DNA from: Aquamicrobium sp. | GTDB taxonomy: Bacteria; Pseudomonadota; Alphaproteobacteria; Rhizobiales; Rhizobiaceae | Direction of reading: 5' to 3' | Length of the DNA: 64,000 bases | Assembly: GCA_019739225.1 (NCBI GenBank) | Contig: JAHHDT010000001.1 | Coordinates: 310,001-374,000 of the forward strand | In this document: piece after piece, positions 10,429 through 18,003 of the stretch | How positions within the stretch are numbered: the first letter of the stretch is position 1 | Layout: every line of letters starts with the position of its first letter | Position numbers and translations under genes: made by a program | Notes under the pieces: generated by a model | The model's database searches: none | Seen by the model: only the letters and a program-made list of their open reading frames with translations | What the model was told of the DNA's origin: nothing

Positions 10429-10596
10429 GCCAACAACCCTGATCAAACCCTTGCGACGAGCGAAGCTAGAGCATCGGACCTCGAATTGGAACCGGTCGCT
10501 CGCGCCGACATGCCGCCAGATGGAATGGCGATCGCGCATGCCATATTAGACCCTTGCAGCAACCAGACGCGTTAATGAACGATAGCGCGCCCGCCC

Positions 10597-11811
10597 TTAT
10601 TCGCGCACGGTCATTGCATCGCTGGCGCCGGCTGCCCAGGCGGCCTCGAGAAGGTTGTCGGTGGACAGCCGACCGTCCGAGCGCAGGCTGACCACAAAGC
10701 CGTCCCCGCTCCAGTCGGTCTCTATTGTCGCGTCGCCGGCAGATGCGAGAGAGCGAGCCATCGCTTCCGCCTTGGCCTGGCTTGCATAGGTGCCGACCGC
10801 GACATAGTCCGTGGCCGAGGGCGCCGCCACATATCGCCTGTTCAGCGCCGCTACCACGGCTGCATTATCGGGTGCGTTGCCGGCAAAATCTGAGACCACC
10901 TGCGCGGCGCGCTTTACGCGCTCGTCGGCATAGGCAAGCGCCTGGCTTGCTTGCTCCGCGCCCAGCCGTCTCGCAAGCCCGACACCGGGCCGCTCGGGCG
11001 CTATCGGACCGAAAGCCGGCAATATCGGATCACCGGCCGCTGCCGCGACGGGCTCCCGAACCACCTGCTGCCCCGGGAATACCGGCGCGGCCGCCGCGGA
11101 AATCGTCGGGGTTGGCCCGTTCATGGCGATCATCACGCCGGTCGGCAGACCATCCGACGGATCAGGCCCGGCACCACCGGGTCTGTAAGATGCCATCAGG
11201 AAAGCGTCGTCCTGCCCGTGCAGCGGCGCGCGCCCGACATATTCAACATCGACCTTGGCCACGCCTTTTTGCGTGTAGTCGAGCAATTCGGCGGCCCGGC
11301 GCGAAAGGTCTATGATCCGGCCATGCGCGAACGGGCCACGATCGTTGACGCGAACGATGACGGACGAGCCATTCGCCCGGTTGGTGACGCGAGCATAGCT
11401 GGGCAACGGCATCGTCGGATGCGCTGCCGTCAGATGCGTCATGTCGTAAATCTCGCCATTGGCCGTAAGCCGGCCATGGAAGGCGTCGCCATACCAGGAT
11501 GCCATGCCCGCGTTGCGATAGCCCGGGACTTCCTTGGGGTGGTACCACTTGCCCTTGACCTTGTAGGGCTTGCCGACCTGTTCGCGTCCGCCGCCTCTCG
11601 GCAGGCCCGAACGCTTCATCGACACCCTTGGGCTCGCCTTCACGCCATATTCCGACTCGGCGAAATATTCCTTGGTCGCAGTACGCTTTGCCGAAGTTGG
11701 CTGTGGTCCTGAAGTGGAACATGCTGCCAGCGCCAGAGCCGCAACGGCAGTCGTGACGAGCCCCAGGCCGCGCACCCCATGCCCTGCGGGCGCAGTTGCC
11801 TTGTCTTTCAA
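10597..11811 (-). CDS. rlpA: RlpA-like lipoprotein with DPBB and SPOR domains
   Basis: Envelope protein of the RlpA family; studied members are septal lytic transglycosylases acting on glycan strands lacking stem peptides. I see a signal with lipobox LAAC near residue 30, a double-psi beta-barrel around GMASWYGDAFHGRLTANGE to VIVRVNDRGPFAHGRIIDLS, a low-complexity linker, and a C-terminal SPOR domain (YVAVGTYASQAKAEAMARSL onward). I chose the TTG at 11811 because GAGGGG lies about 9 bases before it and the signal peptide then starts properly; a TTG at 11922 gives 37 more residues. It precedes dac, another wall enzyme. Confidence 0.9.
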   Translation of the reverse strand: MKDKATAPAGHGVRGLGLVTTAVAALALAACSTSGPQPTSAKRTATKEYFAESEYGVKASPRVSMKRSGLPRGGGREQVGKPYKVKGKWYHPKEVPGYRNAGMASWYGDAFHGRLTANGEIYDMTHLTAAHPTMPLPSYARVTNRANGSSVIVRVNDRGPFAHGRIIDLSRRAAELLDYTQKGVAKVDVEYVGRAPLHGQDDAFLMASYRPGGAGPDPSDGLPTGVMIAMNGPTPTISAAAAPVFPGQQVVREPVAAAAGDPILPAFGPIAPERPGVGLARRLGAEQASQALAYADERVKRAAQVVSDFAGNAPDNAAVVAALNRRYVAAPSATDYVAVGTYASQAKAEAMARSLASAGDATIETDWSGDGFVVSLRSDGRLSTDNLLEAAWAAGASDAMTVRE

Positions 11812-12142
11812 CGTCCCGGACCCCTCATGCGAAACAACACCGCGTTCAGGCCACTCCGCGCCGCTGCGCGGCTTAACCGATTGCGATGTGTGATGACACC
11901 CACGCGCAAATTGCGCACGCAATGCTTATTACCATGTTAACCGATTGTGACGCGATACTGGCAAGATTATGGCATCTCCCCGGCAAATGGCGAGATGCCA
12001 CCTGCAGCACATGTCGGGTTCGAAGGTAAGCCACGGAACGTGCCTGGCACTTTCCGGAAGAGCTATGCGGTCATCACGCCCAGCCCCGGCAACATGCCGG
12101 CTACGATGCTTTGGTCAGATGAGGTGCGCTTGGGGAGCAACC
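11812..12142. other. Intergenic region upstream of rlpA
   Basis: About 330 bases between the rlpA start and the small gene ending at 12143, both on the minus strand. It should hold the rlpA promoter. A 111-codon plus-strand frame at 11947-12282 crosses it, but its translation has no recognisable pattern and no good ribosome-binding site, so I do not call it. I see no RNA gene or repeat here. Confidence 0.5.
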
Positions 12143-12340
12143 TCAACTGCCCTCTTCGTCTCGCCAGCGCTGCGCCAGTATCTTTTTCGCCGTTCGCAAC
12201 TCGCGAAGAGTGCGTGCGAGAGATTGCCTTACGCTCTCGAGTTCCGGGGCCGACAAACGTTTTGCCAGACCTTGGGCCGTGACGAGCAGACCCTCCACAT
12301 CTTCGAGGCGCGAGACTTTGTCTTGGTGGAATTTTGGCAA
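12143..12340 (-). CDS. Small charged helical protein of unknown function
   Basis: A 65-residue frame that I do not recognise. The translation is rich in Arg, Lys, Glu and Leu with heptad-like spacing (LESVRQSLARTLRELRTAKK), predicting one long helix or coiled coil, and has no membrane segment. It starts with TTG, but GGAAAGG stands 8 bases before it, a good ribosome-binding site. It is flanked by rlpA (same strand) and the divergent LOV kinase. Amino-acid composition looks like a real protein rather than a shadow, yet the case rests on the ribosome-binding site and composition alone. Confidence 0.5.
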   Translation of the reverse strand: MPKFHQDKVSRLEDVEGLLVTAQGLAKRLSAPELESVRQSLARTLRELRTAKKILAQRWRDEEGS

Positions 12341-12493
12341 ATGTCCAGCCTTTCCAAGCCAGACGAACGGCCCACCCGCGGAAACGTTCCCCCTTTTCGG
12401 CTGCCTTGAATGCCCATGCCGCCCATTCGCAAAAGAACGTGAAAATGGAACGACTTATGAAACCGCATGGCCTTCGTGTGCCTTATTGCGTAA

Positions 12494-12543
12494 GTGATGG
12501 AAACCGGCATCTCGGAGAGTGATGGAAACCGGCATCTCGGAGA
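12494..12543 (+). repeat. Exact 25-bp tandem duplication across the LOV-kinase translation start
   Basis: Two identical 25-base units, 12494-12518 and 12519-12543, directly abut. Each unit begins GTGATGGAAACC and ends CTCGGAGA, and a partial third unit (GTGATGGA) follows at 12546. Each full unit carries a GGAGA Shine-Dalgarno sequence and an ATG. The second unit supplies GGAG six bases before the ATG at 12549; the first supplies GGAG four bases before the in-frame ATG at 12522. The ATG of the first unit (12497) is in another frame. Confidence 0.95.
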
Positions 12544-12548
12544 ATGTG

Positions 12549-14027
12549 ATGGACAAGCGGGAAGAAGGCAGGATCGAGAAGGAGTTGCACCAGGTTGCAG
12601 CGTCCACGGATCCTTTTGCCGCGGCGGTGCGAACCACCCGTATGCCGATGTTGATCACCGATCCCCATGGGCCGGACAATCCGATTGTCTTTTCCAATGA
12701 CGCATTTTCGCGGCTGACCGGCTACAGCCGCCAGGAGACCCTGGGCCAGAACTGTCGTTTCCTACAGGGCGACGGGACCAATTTCGACGACGTCACGAAG
12801 GTCAGGAACGCTATCGCACGCCGCGAGGCTATCGAAATTGACCTTCTCAACTATCGCAAGGACGGCAGCAGCTTCTGGAACCGCCTTCTGATTTCCCCCG
12901 TGTTCGACGACGGCGGTGCCCTGACATACTTCTTTGCCAGCCAGTTCGACGTCAGCCCGGAACGGAACCGGCTTGCGGAACTGCATACCTCTCATGAAGT
13001 TCTGGAAAACCAGATCGAAAAGCGCGTTCTCGATCTGACTGCCTCGGAGAACCGCCTGCGGTTCATTCTGAAAGCCGCCGGGATGGGCACATGGACGCTC
13101 GACATCAATGCAAAGCGGCTCGTCTGCTCGCCCCAATGCAAGGAAAACTTCGGGCGGCCACCAGAAGAGCCTTTCACCTATGGCGAACTTGAAGAGGCCA
13201 TTGATCCATCGGACATCGAGGGGTGGAAGGAGGCGCTTGCCAACGCAGCGAAACACCGCAGGGAACTCCAGGTTGAATGCCGCGTCCGTACACCCGACGG
13301 CGATCGCCGCTGGATCGAGATCCGGGGCCAGATGGTTTCGACCGGTGATGGCGCGTCGCCCATCATGACCGGGATCACGCAAGACATCACCGAGCGCAAG
13401 GAGGCCGAGGAACATCGCAAGCTTCTTGCCCGCGAACTGAACCACCGCGTCAAGAACACCCTGGCGACGGTCCAGTCGGTGTTTGCCCAATCTCTTCGTT
13501 CGGCCAAGAACCTGGACGAAGCAAGGGCAATTGCTTTCGGGCGCATTCAGGCCATGTCGACGGCCCAGGACATCCTGACACAGGAAGGCTGGAGCTCGGC
13601 AGACCTGCGCACGGTTGTCGCCGAAGCACTCACCCCGTTCAACGGTGCCGACATTCGCTTCGGTGGGCCTCGCGTCGTCCTGACCGAGCAAGCCGTTTCG
13701 GCGTTCTCCCTGGCCCTGCACGAACTGGCCACGAATGCGTCCAAGTACGGTGCGCTTTCCGCTTCCGGCGGCTCCGTTACGATTCATTGGGAGATCGAGC
13801 GCAACGGTCACCGCACGCTCAGGTTCTACTGGAGCGAAATGGGTGGCCCCGAAGTCCGCGAGCCTGCAACGAGAGGCTTCGGCTCCAAGCTCATCGAGGG
13901 CGTGCTGGCAACCGCTCTGGGTGGCAGCGCTGCGATGACGTTCAGGAGTTCAGGCCTGCTGTTCGAAGTGGAAGCTGCTCTCCCGGACGACAGCGATCAA
14001 GCTCCTTCGTCGAACCCGCACGATTAG
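12549..14027 (+). CDS. LOV-PAS sensor histidine kinase of the HWE family
   Basis: Predicted cytoplasmic blue-light receptor kinase, 492 residues, resembling the Brucella LOV histidine kinase in architecture. The LOV domain (about 25-135) has GQNCRFLQG with the adduct-forming Cys69, flavin-contacting Asn in LLNYRKDGSSFWN and the conserved Gln in FASQFDVS. A short coiled coil leads to a second PAS domain (about 165-285). The kinase core has phospho-acceptor His299 in ELNHRVKNTLATVQS, the N-box LHELATNASKYG and the W-x-E of FYWSEMGGP that defines the HWE group. I prefer the ATG at 12549 (GGAG at 12539-12542); in-frame starts at 12519 and 12522 exist within the duplication. No response regulator is adjacent. 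Confidence 0.93.
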   Translation: MDKREEGRIEKELHQVAASTDPFAAAVRTTRMPMLITDPHGPDNPIVFSNDAFSRLTGYSRQETLGQNCRFLQGDGTNFDDVTKVRNAIARREAIEIDLLNYRKDGSSFWNRLLISPVFDDGGALTYFFASQFDVSPERNRLAELHTSHEVLENQIEKRVLDLTASENRLRFILKAAGMGTWTLDINAKRLVCSPQCKENFGRPPEEPFTYGELEEAIDPSDIEGWKEALANAAKHRRELQVECRVRTPDGDRRWIEIRGQMVSTGDGASPIMTGITQDITERKEAEEHRKLLARELNHRVKNTLATVQSVFAQSLRSAKNLDEARAIAFGRIQAMSTAQDILTQEGWSSADLRTVVAEALTPFNGADIRFGGPRVVLTEQAVSAFSLALHELATNASKYGALSASGGSVTIHWEIERNGHRTLRFYWSEMGGPEVREPATRGFGSKLIEGVLATALGGSAAMTFRSSGLLFEVEAALPDDSDQAPSSNPHD

Positions 14028-14278
14028 CGACGGCAACGGATACGGCGCCCAAACCTACCCAGCGACCTCCGGGGCATGAGAGACGCCGCGATCGCGCTGA
14101 TGCCCGGCCTTTGCAGCCCTTTGACGGTTGGAGTGCAGGTCGACGCCGCAGAGCAAGTTGACGCTGCGATCCGGACGGCTATAAGCGCAGGTGCGCAGCG
14201 CAAATCCTTGCCAACTGCGCAACAGCAGACACCGAACCAGTACCGCCGGAGCCGGAAGGCTCGATGATTTCAAAGTTC

Positions 14279-14368
14279 GGAGGGATGGCCGAGCGGTTTA
14301 AGGCACCGGTCTTGAAAACCGGCGAGGCAGCGATGTCTCCGTGGGTTCGAATCCCACTCCCTCCGCCA
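14279..14368 (+). tRNA. tRNA-Ser (anticodon UGA)
   Basis: A 90-base class II tRNA. The acceptor GGAGGGA pairs with TCCCTCC, the anticodon stem CCGGT/ACCGG encloses loop CTTGAAA giving anticodon TGA, a long variable arm follows (GCGAGGCAGCGATGTCTCC region), and the T arm is GTGGG-TTCGAAT-CCCAC. The 3' CCA is encoded at 14366-14368. Confidence 0.97.
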
Positions 14369-14663
14369 TCGCCCTCTTGGCCCATGTATCGGTACAACGT
14401 TCGTAAAGTTATGGCGGTGCCTTGGTTCCAGCCGACGAGCTACAATAACCAACCCCACACAATGCCAAACTGATTGGGAGTTGGAATTTTTGGAGCGGTT
14501 TGGCGACCGCTCATGAAGGGCGGGTTTGCTCTGATGCTGGAGGGGAACCGGAACTTTCCGTCCGGCACGCCAACCCGCAATGGCCGAACACGAACAAGAA
14601 CCGCGTTCTCACGCGGAAAAATCCGGGCTCGGCGCCTCACAAACTCTCAATTCAGGAGAGTGA
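14369..14663. other. Intergenic region between two tRNA genes
   Basis: About 295 bases between the plus-strand tRNA-Ser and the minus-strand tRNA-Leu 3' ends. No credible protein gene is seen; the frames here are reverse translations of tRNA. A short hairpin (CCGCG at 14601-14605 pairing with CGCGG at 14612-14616), followed on the minus strand by TTCTTGTT, could terminate the tRNA-Leu transcript. A second inverted repeat, GAGCGGT/ACCGCTC, lies near 14492-14512. Confidence 0.4.
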
Positions 14664-14748
14664 TGGTGCGGTCGAGAAGACTCGAACTTCCACGGGTTGC
14701 CCCACAGCGACCTCAACGCTGCGCGTCTACCAATTCCGCCACGACCGC
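14664..14748 (-). tRNA. tRNA-Leu (anticodon GAG)
   Basis: An 85-base class II tRNA on the minus strand. The acceptor GCGGTCG pairs with CGACCGC, the anticodon stem CAGCG/CGCTG encloses loop TTGAGGT giving anticodon GAG, and the T loop TTCGAGT is present. The encoded CCA lies at 14664-14666. It reads CUC/CUU leucine codons. Confidence 0.97.
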
Positions 14749-14922
14749 ACGTCACGAAAGGGCCGGTCGGAACCGGCTCGGCGCATGTAGCAAATCAGTA
14801 TGCGGGGCACAAGTGCGTCGACAGCGATTTGCGTACAATTACGAAAGCCGGACAATGTTCTGCGAAACTGGACCTTTTTCCCCCGATCCCCCATATCAAA
14901 GGGAGCCTCAGGACAGCCAGCC

Positions 14923-15717
14923 ATGATCGAACGAAACCGGATGCAAGCCTTGTTCCTGCCTACCCTCGACGGCCCTCCTGTAGAGTGGCGAATCGAGCCG
15001 GGCCTGACGGACTACGAGACCGCCCTTGCGGTGATGGACGAGCGCGCCGCAGCTATCCGGGAGGCTGGCGCACCGGAGCTCGTCTGGCTGGTCGAGCATC
15101 CCCCGCTTTACACCGGCGGCACCAGTGCCGATCCGAAGGATCTGCTCGACAAGAACCGCTTTCCCGTCTTCGCGACCGGCCGTGGCGGCGAATATACCTA
15201 TCACGGCCCCGGCCAGCGGGTGGCCTATCTCATGCTCGACCTGAAACGGAGGCGTGAAGATGTCCGTGCTTTTGTCGCGGCACTCGAAGCCTGGATCATC
15301 GGCTCACTCGCACGCTTCAACGTGACGGGAGAGCGCCGCGAAGACAGGGTCGGCGTTTGGGTCACACGGCCCGACCGGCCGCCCCTGCCCGACGGAAGCC
15401 CCGCCGAAGACAAGATCGCCGCCATCGGCATTCGCCTGCGCCGATGGGTCAGCCTGCACGGCATCGCCGTGAACGTCGAACCCGACCTGTCGCATTTCGG
15501 CGGCATCGTACCCTGCGGCATCGCAGGTTACGGCGTGACCAGCCTGGTCGACCTCGGACTGCCGATCACCATGCAGGATTATGACGTCGCCCTGAAGGCG
15601 GCGTTCGAAGACGTTTTTGGCCCCGCGGCTGCCTCGCCAAGCCCTCACATGGAGCCGATGAGCAAAGCCATCGCGGTGACAAAGGCGCTCATGGTGACGA
15701 GCGAGAGGACATCCTGA
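14923..15717 (+). CDS. lipB: Octanoyltransferase LipB
   Basis: Transfers octanoate from acyl carrier protein to lipoyl domains, the first step of lipoate synthesis. From the ATG at 14923 the protein has 264 residues. The [16 protein letters not shown] motif lies near residues 87-102, the catalytic Lys164 is in [11 protein letters not shown] and the catalytic Cys198 is in VPCGIAGYG, the standard dyad. AGGAC stands about 10 bases before the start. The 3' end overlaps, on the opposite strand, the 28-codon frame at 15645-15731. Confidence 0.95.
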   Translation: MIERNRMQALFLPTLDGPPVEWRIEPGLTDYETALAVMDERAAAIREAGAPELVWLVEHPPLYTGGTSADPKDLLDKNRFPVFATGRGGEYTYHGPGQRVAYLMLDLKRRREDVRAFVAALEAWIIGSLARFNVTGERREDRVGVWVTRPDRPPLPDGSPAEDKIAAIGIRLRRWVSLHGIAVNVEPDLSHFGGIVPCGIAGYGVTSLVDLGLPITMQDYDVALKAAFEDVFGPAAASPSPHMEPMSKAIAVTKALMVTSERTS

Positions 15718-15731
15718 ACGAACTCGGCCAT
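15645..15731 (-). CDS. Candidate 28-residue membrane microprotein, antisense to the lipB 3' end
   Basis: A short frame with a strong translation signal: AGGAGAGAGAA directly before the ATG at 15731 and TGA at 15645-15647. The product begins MAEFVQD and continues with about 21 mostly hydrophobic residues (Val, Leu, Ala, Met, Phe) to its end, enough for one membrane helix. A sigma70-like promoter with a LexA-like box lies upstream at 15760-15788. Size, single helix and likely SOS control recall SidA of Caulobacter, a 29-residue inner-membrane division inhibitor; homology is not shown. The antisense overlap with lipB constrains the sequence, so a chance frame cannot be excluded. Confidence 0.5.
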   Translation of the reverse strand: MAEFVQDVLSLVTMSAFVTAMALLIGSM

Positions 15732-15759
15732 TTCTCTCTCCTGTATTCGTTGTGTATCC

Positions 15760-15788
15760 TTTATGTTTCTCTTTTGTTCTCATGTCAA
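15760..15788 (-). promoter_or_regulatory. Predicted sigma70 promoter with LexA-like box for the microprotein
   Basis: On the minus strand TTGACA (15788-15783) and CATAAA (15765-15760) are separated by 17 bases. Inside the spacer the plus strand reads GTTT-CTCTTTT-GTTC at 15765-15779, which matches the alphaproteobacterial SOS box GTTC-N7-GTTC with one mismatch. A LexA dimer there would block the promoter. Transcription would start near 15753, about 22 bases before the ATG. Confidence 0.5.
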
Positions 15789-15797
15789 GCGAGAACA
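15775..15797. repeat. Inverted repeat TGTTCTC-N9-GAGAACA over the promoter -35 region
   Basis: Perfect 7-base arms at 15775-15781 and 15791-15797 enclose the -35 hexamer of the microprotein promoter and share GTTC with the LexA-like box. A second short palindrome, TGACG-AAG-CGTCA, follows at 15798-15810. The arrangement looks like an operator. Confidence 0.6.
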
Positions 15798-15900
15798 TGA
15801 CGAAGCGTCAGCATGGACGTGCCTACCTCATATGCGTGCCATTACTGACCGGCACAGGCTTCTGAATTCAGTTCGCGGGACGGTGCGGAGACAACGGCAA

Positions 15901-15938
15901 TACTGCCGTAACGAGTGCTGTTGGCCGCAGCGGCAGTA
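15901..15938. repeat. Inverted repeat downstream of the gamma carbonic anhydrase gene
   Basis: TACTGCCG (15901-15908) and CGGCAGTA (15931-15938) pair, with an inner GCTG/CAGC stem. It sits just past the stop of the minus-strand gene ending at 15943. No strong U-run follows on either strand, so a terminator role is uncertain. Confidence 0.35.
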
Positions 15939-15942
15939 AGGA

Positions 15943-16470
15943 TCAGACCTCGTTCAGCCCGTTCCTGAAACGGCGCGCATTGGCGACATAACTTTCCGCG
16001 GAAAGCCGCAGGCGCGCTGCTGCTTCACCATCCAGCTCGCGGGCGACCTTGGCCGGCGCACCGACGATGAGCGAATTGTCGGGGAACGTCTTGCCTTCGG
16101 TTATCAGCGCGCCTGCCCCGATCAGGCAGTTTCGCCCGATGCGGGCGCCGTTGAGGATGATCGCCCCCATGCCCACGAGGCTGTTGTCGCCGATCGTGCA
16201 GCCATGAAGAATGGCCCTGTGCCCGATCGTGCAGCCCTGCCCCACGGTGAGCGGGAACCCCATGTCGGTGTGCAGGACGCAATGTTCCTGAACGTTGGAT
16301 CCGTCGCCGATTGCGATCAGTTCATTGTCGCCACGCAGCACCGCGCCGAACCATATGCCGACCGCGCGACCGAGCCTGACCTTGCCTATCAGCGTCGCAT
16401 CCGGCGCGATCCACGTTGTCTCTTCATCGTCGATCTGCGGTGCGTGGCCATCGAGCGCGTATACGGGCAT
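15943..16470 (-). CDS. Gamma carbonic anhydrase family protein
   Basis: A 175-residue left-handed beta-helix protein built of hexapeptide repeats. The three zinc histidines of the family are in place: His67 (CVLHTD), His84 and His89 (GHRAILHG). Many close relatives (YrdA, PaaY type) have weak or no carbonic anhydrase activity, and some are ferripyochelin-binding-like or thioesterase-linked, so only the family is called. A small membrane protein gene lies 24 bases upstream on the same strand. Confidence 0.9.
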   Translation of the reverse strand: MPVYALDGHAPQIDDEETTWIAPDATLIGKVRLGRAVGIWFGAVLRGDNELIAIGDGSNVQEHCVLHTDMGFPLTVGQGCTIGHRAILHGCTIGDNSLVGMGAIILNGARIGRNCLIGAGALITEGKTFPDNSLIVGAPAKVARELDGEAAARLRLSAESYVANARRFRNGLNEV

Positions 16471-16494
16471 GTCTTTCCTCCGAACGGGTACGCA

Positions 16495-16821
16495 TCACCC
16501 TAGGAGCCTCGACACGAGGAGCGCAAGCTCGACTGTGAGAACGCCGAGCGCCATCGCCCATATGCCGGCGCCTACGCCACAAAGGACGGCTGCCGTCCAG
16601 TCGATTGCCCCCGCGCGCCTTGCAGCGATCGCCTCGTTGGTGAGCATGAACGGGCCGGCTGCAACCATCAGCGCGAGCGAAACGGCGAATCGCTCCCGCC
16701 TGACGAAAGGCGGGTGAAACCCAAGCCGACGGCCGGCGGCGAGTTCGAAAATCGCCCCCGCCAGGCCGCACAAGGTCAATCCGACAGCAAAAGCATAAGC
16801 CATGAGAGCAAGCGAGTGCAT
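16495..16821 (-). CDS. Small membrane protein (DUF6949-like)
   Basis: A 108-residue hydrophobic protein with three likely membrane helices: about residues 6-28, 45-65 and 78-105. A basic loop (RRLGFHPPFVRRER) lies between helices 1 and 2. I associate it with the rhizobial DUF6949 family from memory; function is unknown. It ends 24 bases before the carbonic anhydrase start, so the two are probably cotranscribed. The longer frames running upstream in this region look like shadows. Confidence 0.75.
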   Translation of the reverse strand: MHSLALMAYAFAVGLTLCGLAGAIFELAAGRRLGFHPPFVRRERFAVSLALMVAAGPFMLTNEAIAARRAGAIDWTAAVLCGVGAGIWAMALGVLTVELALLVSRLLG

Positions 16822-16951
16822 CGTTTACGCTCCATTTACCATGAGGAAGCGATCTTCCCGAGACGGTACCGGCACCGCAGCAAGAAAGGTGCCAGGCAGG
16901 CTGTTCCGTCACGGGACGGACAACGCAAACGGGCGACGAGAGTGCGCTGAC

Positions 16952-17677
16952 ATGGTCCAAGGTTCACAAGGCGTCGAGGCCAGCCCGCCTCGTTCCCGCT
17001 TCATGACGCGGGTGTTCCTGGCCTTTTTGGCTCTGGCCGTTCTGTCCGCCGTCATCAGCGTGGCCGGCAAATGGTGGGGCCGCTCGATAGCCATGGCCGG
17101 CCACACCGACGACACGACCATTCATGAGGTCGTGATCGGCAATAATGTCCTTGCCGTCCCGGCCAACATGATCCGTTTCGAAACCGCCCGCCGCAGCGGG
17201 GTCACGGCGCGCCTCGACCTCTACGCGCGATGGCCGCAGATGGACGGCTACAGCAATGCCGTGCGCGACGACTTCAATCATGCCGGGGACACGCGCAACA
17301 TCCTGTTTCTGTCCTTCGACGAGCCCATCATGTCACGTGACATGAGCGGCAGGCTCCAGCCGATCTATCGGGCCCTGGTCGACGGCGCAGGCCGCGCCGG
17401 ACCGGGCGGCCTCACCGTTTATCGGTTCACCGAAAAATCAGGCTATGTCGATGAAGTGCTCGTCGTCGGCGACGAAGACGGCCCTGCCCCCTTCGTCGCG
17501 CGCTGCCTGTCGGGGTCGGCTGCGCGTGAGTCGCTTGCCCCGTGCGAGCGCGACATCCACATTGCCGACGGCTTGAACCTAACCTACCGCATGCCTGCGG
17601 AGCTTGCAGGATCATGGCGCGAGGTGGACGCTGCGGTGAAGAAGTTGGCGGCCGGTCTGCTGCAGACCGGCCAATAG
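16952..17677 (+). CDS. Conserved hypothetical membrane-anchored protein
   Basis: A 241-residue protein I cannot assign. After a short basic N-terminus (about residues 1-18) there is one hydrophobic helix (FMTRVFLAFLALAVLSAVIS), then a soluble, probably periplasmic region with a Cys pair near the C-terminus (VARCLSG and LAPCERD) that could form a disulfide. Nothing enzymatic is evident. I use the ATG at 16952; the frame stays open to 16802, but the added sequence is low quality. The gene converges on the DUF3126 gene with 4 bases between their ends. Confidence 0.7.
   Translation: MVQGSQGVEASPPRSRFMTRVFLAFLALAVLSAVISVAGKWWGRSIAMAGHTDDTTIHEVVIGNNVLAVPANMIRFETARRSGVTARLDLYARWPQMDGYSNAVRDDFNHAGDTRNILFLSFDEPIMSRDMSGRLQPIYRALVDGAGRAGPGGLTVYRFTEKSGYVDEVLVVGDEDGPAPFVARCLSGSAARESLAPCERDIHIADGLNLTYRMPAELAGSWREVDAAVKKLAAGLLQTGQ
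17650..17672. terminator. Perfect hairpin at the convergent gene ends
   Basis: GGCCGGTCTGC (17650-17660) and GCAGACCGGCC (17662-17672) are exact inverted repeats with one base between them, lying in the last codons of the plus-strand gene and facing the minus-strand DUF3126 gene. It could act on both transcripts. No U-run follows, so Rho-independent termination is not established. Confidence 0.4.
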
Positions 17678-17681
17678 CGGC

Positions 17682-17891
17682 TTAGGCCAGATCGACGTCG
17701 AGAATCGCCATCGAGAAATTATAGGAGAGGTCGCCGTCGTCATCGTCCCGGAAGATGATGCCGAGAAACTCGTCGCCGATATAGAGCTCGCACGAATCGT
17801 CCTTGCGGGGACGCGCCTTCACCTGAAGCTGCGGGTTCTGGAACGTGCGCTTGAAATAGGCGTCGAGTTTCCTGATTTCTTCGGGTTTCAA
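17682..17891 (-). CDS. DUF3126 family protein
   Basis: A 69-residue protein of the alphaproteobacterial DUF3126 family, function unknown. The family core is plain: KPEEIRKLDAYFKRTFQNPQ followed by LYIGDEFLGIIFRDDDDGDLSYNF. I chose the TTG at 17891 because it gives the usual family N-terminus and has GGAGAGC upstream; a frame to 17954 adds 21 unlike residues. It lies downstream of cysE on the same strand. Confidence 0.85.
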   Translation of the reverse strand: MKPEEIRKLDAYFKRTFQNPQLQVKARPRKDDSCELYIGDEFLGIIFRDDDDGDLSYNFSMAILDVDLA

Positions 17892-18003
17892 ACCTGCTCT
17901 CCAGTGGGCTCTCTGCTTGCGTTGCAGCGCTTCTGACACGCCGAACACGACCATGTAAAGCCCGCGCCGGAGCTTTCAAGTTGCCTGAACGGAAAACCCC
18001 GTA

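Noticed and set aside
11947-12282. 111-codon frame in the rlpA upstream region
   Set aside because: No ribosome-binding site, no domain and it overlaps the better supported small minus-strand gene.
14179-14458. Minus-strand frames overlapping tRNA-Ser with sequence like GSGIRTHGDIAASPVFKTG
   Set aside because: This is the well-known false translation of a tRNA-Ser gene; the tRNA folds perfectly and the frames lack ribosome-binding sites.
14492-14512. GAGCGGT/ACCGCTC hairpin considered as a terminator for tRNA-Ser
   Set aside because: T residues precede the stem on the plus strand and A residues follow it on the minus strand, so the U-run is on the wrong side for either strand.
14474-14926. 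Plus-strand frame of 150 codons over tRNA-Leu containing SRRLELPRVAPQ
   Set aside because: Translation of the antisense strand of tRNA-Leu; a common database artefact, with no start signal.
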